The position numbers and the translations under genes were made by a program. The notes beneath the pieces are model-generated. The model worked only from the letters and a program-made list of their open reading frames with translations. It searched no databases and was not told the DNA's origin. DNA of 64,000 bases, from NCBI GenBank assembly GCA_028023455.1, contig JAQFVV010000505.1, forward strand, positions 248,001 to 312,000, read 5' to 3'. Each line of letters starts with the position of its first letter. The first letter of the stretch is position 1. Shown piece by piece: positions 12,071 through 24,319 of this stretch. Source of the DNA: Epiperipatus broadwayi. Lineage: Eukaryota > Onychophora > Udeonychophora > Euonychophora > Peripatidae.

Positions 12071-12720
12071 TCCCTTTTCTTCAGGTATTGTTGGCCTGAT
12101 CAATGACAGTACTAACACAGCAATCAAACCTGTTCCTTTATAGTCTTGAATGTTAAATTTTCAGGTAATGCTCTAACCAGCTGATCCATGCTGCCAAAGG
12201 CAACAGTCTGTAGAAATGTCATATACAGTAGTTACTCATGGTTTTTCCACTTTTTTCTTAAGAGCAACATTGCTTAGTGGTTTCTGTACATTATGTATAG
12301 CTCCCCTGGGTTATTTGACATTATCATGTGAGCAGCTTTCTTTGAATTTTCTTCTATGTACCTTTTCCTCTCTATCCAATATTTTTGTATTTTCTCAGTT
12401 GTACATATTGGATAGAGGAAAAGGTACAAAAAAGAAAATTCAAAGAAGCTTCTCATTTGACAATGACAAATAACCCCATAAATCAATCTAGTGTGACTAC
12501 ACATAATGTATGGAAACCACTAATCACCTTTGCTCTTAGGAAAAAGTAGTGAAATCTGGAGGAACTTCATAGATAAGTATATGAAATTTCTACTGACTGT
12601 TACCTTTGGCAAGATGGCTCAATTGGTTAGAGCTTTACGTTAAAATTTAAAGTTCAAGAATTTAAGGGTTCAGGTTTCATCCCCATGCTAATACTGACAC
12701 TTGTCAGAACCAGCAACACC
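12071..12720. repeat. SINE-A palindrome of about 640 bp
   Basis: The left arm (about 12080-12382) is the reverse complement of the right arm (about 12405-12715), with a 22-base loop. Each arm contains the tRNA-like SINE-A head with its A and B boxes, so two heads point away from the centre. The arms have diverged at many positions. The minus- and plus-strand frames of about 80 codons seen here (12216-12504) are by-products of the palindrome, not genes. Confidence 0.85.
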
Positions 12721-12890
12721 TAAAGGAGAATAATATCTCTTGAAACATTCTGCATATACTAACCTGTGTGCTATTAATAACAATTAAATGTAATTGGAAA
12801 ATTTAAATAAAGTTAATTTTTTTCTAAAGACATTCAATACTTAGTATTAGATGATGGAAATAGTCCAATATACATATACAAGTATTTTTT
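12605..12890 (+). mobile_element. SINE-A, plus-strand copy at right arm of palindrome
   Basis: The A box tggctcaattggttagag is near 12616 and a degenerate B box near 12671. The body hairpin comes next, then the 3' block ending gatgatggaaatagtcc near 12865. This copy runs past the palindrome and shows that the SINE body belongs to the right arm only. Confidence 0.75.
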
Positions 12891-13100
12891 AGAATAATAT
12901 TCTTCTGAATGAATGATTGTTAATATTTAAAATATATTATGTTAAGATGCATATGAGTATATTTATTGTTTCACTTATGGATTAATAAATTTATCACTAT
13001 TTACACTGTTGGGTATATCAGCTGGCATCACAAGATTAAGGTCATTATGAAACTTATTATTAAATATATTGAAGCGTTCAGTGTGTATGAACACACAGAG
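12891..13100 (+). repeat. Long-inverted-repeat element, copy II right arm (truncated)
   Basis: The block aatattcttctgaatgaatg and the following sequence through attaaggtcattatgaaac match 22850-23020 and 25795-25960, and the reverse complement of the left arm near 10370-10520. It is cut near 13100. Confidence 0.6.
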
Positions 13101-14350
13101 CTTCATGTTAGTTGGTAAAATTAGTATACATATATATATTTTAAAACTCATATTTAATTTTTCATTTTTTTTTATTTTTGCTTGTTTGCTAAAGGGGATA
13201 TATGCAGGTGCAGGTGTATGACTTTACGAATGAGTGGACTTATGTATGTGTAAATTGTTCTATTGAAGTGCATTTTTTTATGTATATATTTTTGGAAAGA
13301 AAAATATATTTCCATTGTCGTATATCTTTATCCTAAAGGCAGTTTGTTCCTTGCGAATAACATTTTGATGACTCTGCTTTTTTTTTCATAAACATTCTGA
13401 AAAATATAGTTGCATGTAAGTGTGAATTCATTTTTTTCTCATCCTTGAGGCGATTAAAAGGCAAGTAAGATTTTATAACTTTGTGTAATCTTATCTCGAT
13501 TGTGTCACCTATTTTTTGGTAAAAGATCAACTCAGCTAGTTGCAAGGAAGTGTTGAATTGTTTTTCTTATCTTTAAACTGAAAGATCAACGCAGCTAGTT
13601 GCATGGGAGTGTTGAATTGTTTTCTTATCTTCAAACTGATGTAAATCCTAAAAATCTTTAAACTGATGTAATTAAAAAAAGGAAAAATCAATCATGCGGT
13701 CTGTTTTCGTTTCTAACCAAGGAAAATATATTATAGGTGTTAAAAATATATATATATAGAAAACAAAGCCTTGCTTAGAAAAAAAATATTATATATAGAG
13801 CAAAGAAAAAGAACCAAGGAATTCAATTCAATTCAAATTCTTCAAAGTCAAGCAGGGAGAGTAATTGATTCAAATTATTAACTTCAAAGTTAAGCAGTTG
13901 GAGAATTAATGCAAAGTCAAGCAGTTAGAAGCAGTTAATTAATTCAAAGTCAAGCAGTTAATTAATTAAAAGTCAAGCAGTTAGAGAAAAGATCCACGAT
14001 ATGACTTTTGAGTAGTACAAACTACTTTTCCTTTCTCTGGAAAGTCTCCAGAAAAATGCATCGAAAGAAGAGGAGGAGAGACAAATCCCATGCTGCTGCT
14101 ATGAGAGAAAAAGAGAAGCAACCTGAAGCCAGCCTATCCTGAGTTCGACAGAGCCAAAGATCGATCCTAATAATGAATGAACCTGAAAAAAATATCTGCC
14201 TCAATCAAAGTGACACAATGGTCCATCGAAGAAAAATAGAGAAGCAACCTGAAGCCAGTCTATTCTGAATCCAGTGAAGCCCAAGGCCGACCCTGTCAAT
14301 GAATGAATCGGCAGAAAAAATCTGCATCAAGCAAAAGTGACACTGTCATC
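13101..14350. repeat. Region of stacked short tandem duplications
   Basis: Three separate duplications lie here. A 59-base unit occurs at 13522-13580 and 13581-13639. A caaagtcaagcagttag motif recurs about five times at 13840-13990. A unit of about 108 bases occurs at 14112-14219 and 14239-14347, each starting agagaagcaacctgaagcc. The last block is richer in G+C than its surroundings. It resembles the leader of an LTR element in style, but no LTR or coding region adjoins it, so I leave it unassigned. Confidence 0.6.
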
Positions 14351-16690
14351 GCAAGTATAAACTTTCTATCTTTAAAAAAAAAAAAAAATTATTTATATCT
14401 TAAAAATACCTTCTATAAAAAAAAAAAAAAAAAATGCGAACATTTAATTTCATTAGATTCATAAAATTCGCAAAAGACTATCTTAAGAAAATGTGTTTCA
14501 ATAGGACGGTTATACATATATGAGTGTTTAGTTTATTTTTATTATTGTTTTAACAAGTCAATTTAAATTTTAACCATTACTTATTAATGGTTCAAACAAC
14601 AGAAAAAAATGTAATGTATAATTCTAAGTAGAACAAAAAGATTATTAGAGAGTTTAAAATTGCAGCTTTTCTATATTTTATTTTGAGATATGCCGGTATG
14701 TTCTTTTAAATATAATATATATTTGATTGATTAATTTCTTTGTGCCAATTTAGTTAAATATGGGTATAAATGATATTACACTATGAAACTAATTTATATA
14801 AAAATTTGTTTGTTTTATCCCGAATCTAAAGTGGGAAAGGGGTAACGATTCATTTTGAATGATAAAATAAGAATCAGTCAAAGTTAAATTTCTTAAATCC
14901 GTCTAATTCTGACTTAGTGAAAAATGTCATTTATTTAATAATAAAAAAAAGAGATAGAAAAGAAATCAAATATATAAAAAAAAAATCCGCCCTCTTCCCG
15001 TATATGCATAATCACAGTATCTTGGTAAAGAAATTAAAAATATAAATGTGTTCAAATTATTTTATTTGATTTAAATTAAGATTCTTTGTGACAATTAAAG
15101 AAGGTAGAATGGTATATATATATAAGTGTGTATGCGTTTATCTAAATGTAAAAATAATAATGATAATAATGCTAGTTCTTCTTTTAAAATTTAAAATAGG
15201 CAATATTACTTATTGCAAAGATATGAGTTCATCTCACTCTATATGTATATTTAGTGAGGCATGCATTTGGGGAAAGAAATATCTCAGCAGTAGTATTTTT
15301 TTTTGCCTCCTTAGCATTTTATAGTTTAGATTCATATTTGAAATACTTGGGCATTTTATAGCCTATAAGATATGGTTGTCGGATTTCTCCATTATTACTT
15401 ATTAAAGACAGGTTTAGGAAAAACATCTATGCAGATATAAATTAATGCTTTTAATGGGCAAATATATCAGTAGCTTAATACATTGATCTGTGCCTATATG
15501 GCTTTTAATAATAAAAATATGTCGAGCATTGCTATGCGGTCTGCCACGCGGATATTTTACCGATCTTGGCGATACGAGATAGACATGCCTTTCTTTGAGC
15601 CGATGAATGGGTATACTCTATAAAGATAGTGATTCAAAACCCACGCTCTATTATTTCCTACATAAGCCAAGCTGAATGCGGATGTGTTACTATAGGAATA
15701 TACATTACTGCTCGACAAAGAAGATTGGCCCACGTTTGCCAATGCTAATAATATAGCCAGCACAGGATTCAAACCCCGACGCTACTGAACGCTGTAATTA
15801 GATTTCTTAATCATACCTGTTGTTAATTCTGTGGGAAATAGATAAGCCATATTTTTCATATAATTATTAATAATAAAGGGTAATAACATTATGCTTTTGT
15901 CCATAACTCCTGCTGAGAAGACTAACAATAAAATATTGTAATGACAAATACATATATACTTTACTTTCCCTATGTATGTAAACACACGCATAAATTTATT
16001 ATATATATTCATTTGGCCTCTAGCTTAATATAAGCAAGTATTGTGTTTGCTCTCCAAAAAAAATTGGCATATTAATTTTATAGTGGCATATTTCTTGATA
16101 AAATATTATCACTCTCAATATAAAATTTCGTTTTATGCTGGCACACAGTATAATACTGATTATTTACTGTGCGTGTAACTATCATTTCTAGTTAATTAAT
16201 TTTTTTTTTGTATTGAATCACAATTGTTATTGTCATGGAATCCAGTATGATTTCATTGTAATGTACACACATACATCTAATACTGAGGTTCATTATTGTA
16301 ATTATTATTTTTATATATTTCACAACCTTAATTGTCATTGTCAGGTGACCTCTTGTAAAACCATATATTTATTCTGGGGATATTGAAATTATGTGCTATT
16401 ATCACTATTGATCATCAAATGTAATTTTTATTTTTTTGGTTTAAAAAAAAAAATGTAATCCCATACATAGATCATGATTAGATCCAAACATGATTGTTAT
16501 TAATTATATTTTCTAATTGTATTAATAAATTGTATATATCTATACCGTTGTCATGTCATTTCCTGGTTCATCATATCCACTCATCTATATCCACACTTGA
16601 TTAAATCATATGTATGTATTCAAAACCTATGAAATATTAATAATAATAGTTTAAGCTATATCATAGTATTTAGTGAATATCTGAGATTAA
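14351..16690. other. Unassigned AT-rich stretch
   Basis: No convincing gene. The frames of 60-78 codons at 15088-16012 are low-complexity and have no recognisable domain. A more balanced segment at 15520-15800 contains, on the minus strand, gggtttgaatcc (about 15766-15777), which resembles a polymerase III B box. No matching A box could be placed with confidence. Confidence 0.4.
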
Positions 16691-16799
16691 ATTAATAAAG
16701 TCTAGTGCATGATAGGCTAGGTTTGAATTGAGAGTCCTTGTTTCTACCCTGACCACCGGGACCGAAGAAAAACGATAACCATTAGTAGCATCAGGAGCA

Positions 16800-16915
16800 T
16801 TGGTTGGATAGTGGAGATTTTGGAGCACTGGCAAATAGGTTAAAGCTTAGTACTGTTCCGCGACTACATATCCCGAACATACTGGGTTTGAAGTACTTTT
16901 GCTAGGTCTCTGAAT
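16800..16915 (+). mobile_element. Possible decayed tRNA-derived SINE head
   Basis: An A-box-like ggcaaataggttaaagc lies at about 16830 and a B-box-like gggtttgaag about 50 bases later (near 16884), at tRNA-like spacing. It differs from SINE-A and SINE-B. There is no second copy in the window to confirm it. Confidence 0.35.
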
Positions 16916-16929
16916 CTTGTTGGCTAATC

Positions 16930-18540
16930 ATACGATTCTGAACATTACAATATGTATATACTTTATTTAATGTAACATATTTCAATGAAAGCATTTTACC
17001 CTTGTTTCCATTTTAAGGATACAATATTCCAAAATATCATTGATATTGATATTTTACTATCATTTGTTCAAAGGTATGATCTGTTCTTCTTATATCTATA
17101 AAAATATAAGCGCATTTTTTTAAATGTTTTTATCACTGTTTTTAAGGAGTGAAATGCTTATCCCTTAGATTGATAGAAATTTATCCTTTAAGATTTTATA
17201 ACATTTTCATGTCAAGAGAATTTGTCAAAGGAGCATGTACCTTGAATTGTATAGATCGTTAGTTGATTATGTTAATAATTTTGGAATTAGAAGAAAATTC
17301 AATGAGAGCATATATCCATATTTAAATGGCATATGTCATCATGTGACCATAAAATATATTTTATTGTTATTGTACTTTGTATTGCTGTTGCCTTTTCTTT
17401 GGGATAATTGGAAGAAATACAATTTTATAAAGAGGATGTAATTAAATATTATTTTAACAGATTAATATATTCTTCTTCATTATATATGTTTAGCAACTGG
17501 CTAATAATAAGAAATTATACTTAACAGTTATCATTTATATGAATAAAGAAAATATATACTTCCTATAAGTCGACACTTGAAATACTTAATTAGAACTAAA
17601 ATCAACTCCAATAGTATAACTACTGAAAGATGTAAATGAGAGATAAACCAATTGCAATTTAGATTGTATGCACATATTTATGATCTAAAGATGATTGATG
17701 AAGGAGGGACAATGGTGTGTGCGTGTGTGTTTAACTTGATTATTATACATTATTCTCTTTTTTCAATAATTGATTCAGAAGAGATTTAACCAGCAGGTAA
17801 TTTATATTTATTAATCTTCTGAAATTGTTATCAGCCATAAATAATAAAGTGTTTGTAATTTTCTGGACCCATAGAGCACAGTTACTCTAACAAAGCCATT
17901 GATAAAACGGATTAAAGTATAACTAAATGAAAGAATATTTTTTATTAAACGATAAAGAGAAAGGCATATAATTTACTTTGACTTATTACTTATTTTTATC
18001 ATTATCATTTAATATAACACAAATAATTTTGTTAATACTTTAAAACTGTTTAATTAATCTACATATAGAATGTTTAATAAATACGTTTTTCTTGTTGTTA
18101 TAATCAGCATTCACTTCCATTAAAATTAATGATCATTTTCATTTAAAAAAAATTAAATCAATATCCTGTAATCAAGAATTCTTATTGTCTTGTTAGATAA
18201 TGAATGAATTAATTAGGGATGAAGTATTAGATATGTACATGATTTATGACCAATAGGAAGTAATTCTAAGGCACTCATTAAATTATATGAGAACTTACAT
18301 AATATAAATATTAGTTCCCTTACAAATTAAAACAATATACATAAGTTTCAGGAATTAAATGATCCATTAATGAGTATAGACTTTATGGGAACATGCATAT
18401 ACAAGTATCTAGTCATTTTGCATTGCTTATTTCAATGTTGATATTAATTTTTATACCTAAAAGATAGAATGAGGGCTTATGTTTGGTATAAATCTGAATC
18501 TTTACAATATATAGAAATTAACTTTATCTAGATCTACATA
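16930..18540 (+). repeat. Long-inverted-repeat element, right arm of fragment III
   Basis: Blocks match the right arms at 23040-24060 and 25960-27600 in the same orientation (for example atgatctgttcttcttata near 17078 and the atagagcacagttac block near 17871). They also match, inverted, the left arm that follows at 18640-20600. The frame at 17235-17441 has no recognisable domain. Confidence 0.7.
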
Positions 18541-19326
18541 AATATGCAAGTTGGCCTATGTTCAAAACATTAGATTTATTTTAATTTGGGATATTAAGTT
18601 GAATAGTATAAAAGTGTAATATGGGATGGATAGATATTGTAATGGTATAAGCAGTATGATATTACTTGAGACTGTTTACATGTATACATATAAATGCTAT
18701 GCTCATGAATGGATGATTTAATTCATGAAATTCATGTATTTTATTTTAATATATAGGAGAACTAATGTTTATTTTGAAAGGGTCCTGGGAATTATCTTCT
18801 ACTTCTTAGTAAACCATACATAGATATAACGTTATAGTAAACTATACATAGGTGTAATATTTCATCACTAACTAATTCAGAGATCATTCAAAAAGTCAAT
18901 AAAAATTGATTTGATTATTAAAGATTAAAGTAGCTAAATTAAGATTACCTGTTGATTTCAATGTAACAGGTTTTCTTTAAGTGAAAATTTTTATACACTT
19001 ATTCAAATATTATAGTAACATTAATTTTAATGAAGGAAAGCAAATGTTTATTATAAAGTACATAAATATTCTATACACAGATTAATGAAACAATAAGGCA
19101 ATACTATTAAGTAACAACAAAATTATTTACATATTAAAATGATAACAAAAATAAACAATAATGCATAGTGAATTGTACCCTCTCACTTTATTATAAAGAT
19201 TTCTTCATTATTAAGGTATAATTAAAACCGTTTTATTAATGTCATTATTAACCAAAAAACAACACATCATCACCATCTTTTTTTATAATACAAAAATTTT
19301 TTTAAAAAAAGCAAAAACACTTTTCT

Positions 19327-19460
19327 CCATACAGTAGTGCCCCCCCATCCTGGGGGATATTGGATGAGTAGGCACTAGATAGGGGTTTTATGCACGCCTT
19401 CTGGCGCCCATTGATTACTCTGGTGGGCACAGGGGGGCCCTACTGTAGGGGGAGTTTTGA
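19327..19460 (-). mobile_element. Foldback element FB, copy b
   Basis: Short foldback: ctccatacagtagtgcc at one end and an inverted counterpart ctactgtagggggag at the other. In between, on the minus strand, it has the family core (taatcaatgg, gccagaagg, ctatctagtgcctactcatcc). It carries unusual C7 and G6 runs, making it the most G+C-rich patch nearby. Confidence 0.75.
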
Positions 19461-21734
19461 ATGTCATTATTGTAGTAACTGCATTCTACAATTGGTGCAA
19501 TTAAAACTATATTGTTATTTATGATTGATAACAATTAGAGTTTAATAAATATACATTACTTGCTCATTAAATATTTTCTGCACTTTATCATTGAAGAAGA
19601 AACAAAATATTTTTATAATGCTCAAGTTGAGCACACACACATACCTGTAGCATTATATACCAAATGTCTTTGCATCAATCATATGTGTGACACAATAATT
19701 TAAATTACAATTAGTTAATCTGTCATTTACAGCTTTCATTTTTTACAATATTGGAAATGAATCTTATGTCTAAATAAGTATGTAAGCTGTCTTAATTTCA
19801 AATTATAAATGTATTTTATTTATAACAAGGATACTTGTTATAAATAATTCCCTATTAAATGAGGAAGAGTATTTCATTCTCTGATGTGAATCTAGTGAAC
19901 ATGATCTGAATTTGTATTTCACTCTTTTTGATATGCCTATGAATGCATATCAGTGATAAATATAACAATAACTAAAAATATAGTGTATAAACCCATGATG
20001 ACCTATATACCATATACTTATGATAATAACTGAAATACAGGCTTATTATATACCTGTATCAATATATGTAATATATAAGGTATATGAGCACAAATTTTCA
20101 TATGACCCACCACTCTCCACTCTATCTCATAACACTGATGCACTTGAACACATATATGTTGAAAAGATAAATAATCCCCAAATACGTATTTCATGCTAAA
20201 CCAGCAATCATCAGTTGGTCCAGATTATCATCTCTACACATATATGCAATAAGTGGTCAGATATATATTAAGATAGCCAATCTTCATACTTTAATGGACA
20301 GGCTTCAATCCACTCCACACTCCAACTCTTCAACCATCCATGCAATTGAAAATCTGATAATGGAGCACTCAAAGGCCACTCTGAGGCTGAGATTCTCATC
20401 ACACTTATGAATATATACTTTTGAGCCAGGTTTATTTAATTCCAAAATTATTAATATGTGTAGTCAGTTAATGATCTAAAAAATTGAAACTATATGCTTC
20501 GCTGGCACATTCTAATGGCACCAAAATATTGTAAAGCCATAGCAGATAAAATTTAACATTCCAACGAATATGGTATTTTATTCAGTGGATAACAGTGATA
20601 TATAAAATAATAATATATACATGTTTATATATGCTTAGCATGAAATGATCTTATATTCACACAACAACAATAATATATAAATATCAATGCTATTACCAAA
20701 TTCTGCACCCCTAAAAAAGGAAACAAAATATGTAATCCTTCATTTCAACAACATATGTTACATCAAACTAGTATATACAAATTTTAATAATGAGTTTCAT
20801 CCTACCCTTAATCATGTCACATTATTTGAAATAACCAATATTATAAACCTCCATAAATTTATTTTTGCAAATAGGAAACAATAAATACATTCACGTCCCT
20901 CATAATATCAATTTTTAATTGTCAGAGATTATTTATTAAGAGAAATATTATTCTATAGAATTATTTGTCTAAGTGTAATCCTTAGGGTTGAATAAAAAGC
21001 TACTAATAATACCAAAGGATTTATTTGCCTTAAAACTACTTAAACAATGGTTTTAAATAATCCCTCCTCCTTCTAAACCCAATAAAATACAGTACTTATT
21101 ATTGAAAAATAATCTATTTTTATTTGATAAATACTATAAAAAGCTTTATAATTCATGGGCATATATCTTTTCTTTGTTTAATAATAACCAAAAAAAATAA
21201 TATCAATATTAAAGAAAATAATCTTATAAAAGAATAGCAAGAAAATTAAATATGCCTACTAAAGTCACTCATGGTCTAGAAACTTTATGTAAGAATTCTA
21301 CTTTCAAGAAATGGAATCAGTTGCTTATTATATTTTATAATGAAGAAAGAAATTCTTAAATTTTCTTATATTTATTTCTATTCTATTCTTAAATTTAAAA
21401 AATATTTTATTTGTTTCTGCAAATATTTAGACCTAACTTACATGCATGTGATGACCAGTATATTTGGCACAACTTTTTGCCCACTTTTAATAACATTGTG
21501 TTGTGGAAATATTTTATATTCAACCCCATAAATAAGATTTTGGACAAATGCTTTCATGATATTGCAGTGTAACGTTTTAATCTATTTTCCATGGTAAATG
21601 ATTTGATGAGAGAACTTGCATCAGCATGTAGAATAGTGGAGGAAACAAGTTAGTTTTTTAATAACAAAATATTTTGATAAAGCTATTTTTTATTTTTCTC
21701 CTTTTACTTTCTTTGCATTTTTTCATATATTCAT

Positions 21735-21924
21735 ATATATTGCTTATAATAACTCCTCTCATATACACTTCGATGCAAAAAAAAATTTAATGATTTTTTT
21801 TATTTTCCTGATAGCTCTGATGAAGACTGCAGGACAGTTGAAACTGTCAGGAAAATAAAAAAAATCATTAAAAAAATTTTTGCATTAAAGTGTATATGAG
21901 GGGAGTTATTATAAGCAATATATA
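21735..21924. repeat. Hairpin MITE of about 190 bp
   Basis: Two arms of about 78 bases (21735-21812 and 21846-21924) are near-perfect inverse complements, starting atattgcttataataactcc. The loop holds ctgatgaagactgcaggac, followed by the short palindrome gacagttgaaactgtc. Flanking sequence is AT-only, so a target duplication cannot be proved. Confidence 0.75.
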
Positions 21925-23791
21925 TAAAGCTATTTCTTCTTTAGTTCCTATATTTTGTTTTATTTATATATCAGAGAAAATTAAGAATTTTAAATCTCCT
22001 TAGTAAAAAAGAAATATTTGTTGTTGTCACTTTTTTTTTTTTTTTGCTAAAGAGCAAATTAAAATTCTTAATTTCTCCTATATAAAAAAAAAACTATAGA
22101 AATTAAAGAAAAATTAACTTTATAAAAAAGTAATTTTGATAATAATCAATTAATCTCTTTCTTTGACTATCCTATATGCCAATAAGATACAAATTATCCC
22201 ATCAAAACATTCATCCTGAAAATTGATTAAAATATTACAATACAAAAGAAGGAATTAAGAACCAGGAATAAATAATATTGTGAACTGATTTAAAGAATTT
22301 CTTAGAAGGTTGTTTTTGGACTTGAAGATAAAGCATTTCCATCAACATTATGTTAGCAAAAATAGTGATGAAAAGAGAAAATCATGTTCAATAACTTAGC
22401 CATCATGTGCACATAAGTTTCTTCTAAATATTCTCAGAAATAATTATTTTTCTCTTTTATTTAAAAATAGAATAATAATAAATATAAGGAAATCCCCATC
22501 TTTAAATATTACATTCATCTGAGTTTTATTATAGACCCAGAGACTTTAGTAGAGTATGATTTCTTGTGCAGTTGTTTTTTTTATGAGATTGTTTTCTATA
22601 ATATTAATGCTTAATTTTCTTTTTTGGATAATTATTAAAGACAATATGCTATATGCCTATACATTATAAAGCTTCTTATAGTGTTTATCAATTTTTAATC
22701 GATAATGATTTAAGAATAAAGCACTTCATTGGATTTATATTAAGAAAATTATTTCAAATCATTGTATAAATTGCTTTAAAAGCTTTTTATTCAACCCTAA
22801 AGGATAAATTCTTAAAATTTAATAAAACATTGCACCTAGACAAATACTTTATAGGGTAATATTCTTCCTAATAAAAAATTATTAATATTTAAAATACAAG
22901 ATGTTAAGATACATGTAAATGTATTTATTGGTTCACTTTTATATTAGTGCATTTATGACCATTTGTATTACTGGACATTTCATCTTATATCACATGATTA
23001 AGGTCATCATGAAACCCAGTATTAAATATTTGTATATATTTAATTTAATGTAACATACTTGACCAAAACAATAAACCTTCAAATGTGTAACATTCCAATA
23101 TCATAGATACTGATATTTTACTGTTGTTTCGTGTGAATGTAAGATCTGTTCTTCTTATAGTTATAAAAACATACACTTAGTTTGTTTTTTTTAATATATA
23201 TAAAGCATTATTTTTTAGTTAGTGAAATGTTTGTTTTTTCGATTGATAGAAATTTACCCATTGAGATTTTATTATATTTAGGTTCCCAGAGAATTTGAAC
23301 AGAAGAGCATATATTTTCAATTGTATATAGTGTTAGTTGACTATATATATTAATAATTTGGATATTAGAAGTCATCGCGATTGTAAAATATATTTTGTTA
23401 TTATTTTTATGGCCGTTGTATTTTCATTCACATAACTGGAACATAATTTGTACAAGAATCAACTTTCATATCATCTTTAATAGATTCAAGAGATAGAATT
23501 AAAATATTTTTTCTTATTATGCAACTTGTTTCGTATCTTATTAATAATAAGTAATTATACCTAACAATTATCCTTGCTATGAATAAAGGAAATATATTTG
23601 TATTCTATAAACTAAGACACTTATAAATACTTTAGACATAAAATCAATTCCAATACTGTAAAAGGATGCAAATGTAAATGATGGGTCAACTAATTGCAAT
23701 TTAGATTGTGTCACACATATGCATGATATAAAGATAATTGATGAAGATACAACAATGGTGAGTGAGTGCTTAACTTCATTATTATATATAT

Positions 23792-23891
23792 TATAATAAA
23801 AATGATACATTTAATGGTAACAAACTATTATAAACCGAAAATATTCCTGTTTATAATAGTTTATTACCGTTAAATTTATTATTTTTATTAT
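23792..23891. repeat. Hairpin of about 100 bp
   Basis: Arms 23792-23835 and 23849-23891 pair through ggtaacaaactattataaac against its inverse, with a loop of about 13 bases. It is a small foldback or MITE inside the right arm of copy IV. Confidence 0.65.
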
Positions 23892-24060
23892 GATTACAAT
23901 TTTATTTTTAACGAACACTTTATTTATATTATATATGTCAATAACTGACTCGTAAGACAGATTTAACCATTACATAATTTATATTTATTAACCTTAAATT
24001 GTTTTTTGATAACTTAACCTTAAATTGTTATCAAACGTAAATAATAAAATATTTTTTTTA

Positions 24061-24319
24061 TTATTTAATAGAAATTTATTTAAATATGGATTCAATCAAG
24101 TAATGATATCAATAGATTTACATTGATAAATGATGTATTTTTCTTAACTTTTATTTTTTTTTATATCAAAAACAGGTTTATTCAACTATGTATACAATAA
24201 AAGAAAAAAAAATAGCAAAAACTCACTCCTCCAGAGAGGAATGTCCAACATTAACAAAATTCCATGTGGAATTCACCACAAAGTGAGGAGCTATCTTCAA
24301 ATCTCTTTCTTTGATTTCT
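24061..24319. other. Unassigned insert between repeat copies IV and V
   Basis: It contains a T-rich then A-rich passage and a more mixed block (gtccaacattaac... to aagtgaggagc, about 24240-24290) that I do not find elsewhere in the window. No gene seen. Confidence 0.4.

Larger units (their letters stand above)
18541..24060 (+). repeat. Long-inverted-repeat element, copy IV (most complete)
   Basis: The left arm runs from about 18640 to 21090, the single-copy centre from about 21090 to 22690, and the right arm from about 22690 to 24060, where it is cut before its outer end. Arm pairing is readable. The left-arm block ccttagggttgaataaaaagc (near 20979) is matched by the inverse of the right-arm gctttttattcaaccctaaag (near 22780), and the left-arm cataaatacattc region by the inverse of the block near 22915. 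No frame longer than 77 codons, none with a recognisable domain. Insertions: a foldback at 19327-19460 and hairpins at 21735-21924 and 23792-23891. Confidence 0.75.

Noticed and set aside
12216-12504. Overlapping frames of 85 and 76 codons on opposite strands
   Set aside because: They lie across the centre of a palindrome and mirror each other, so both are by-products of the inverted repeat.
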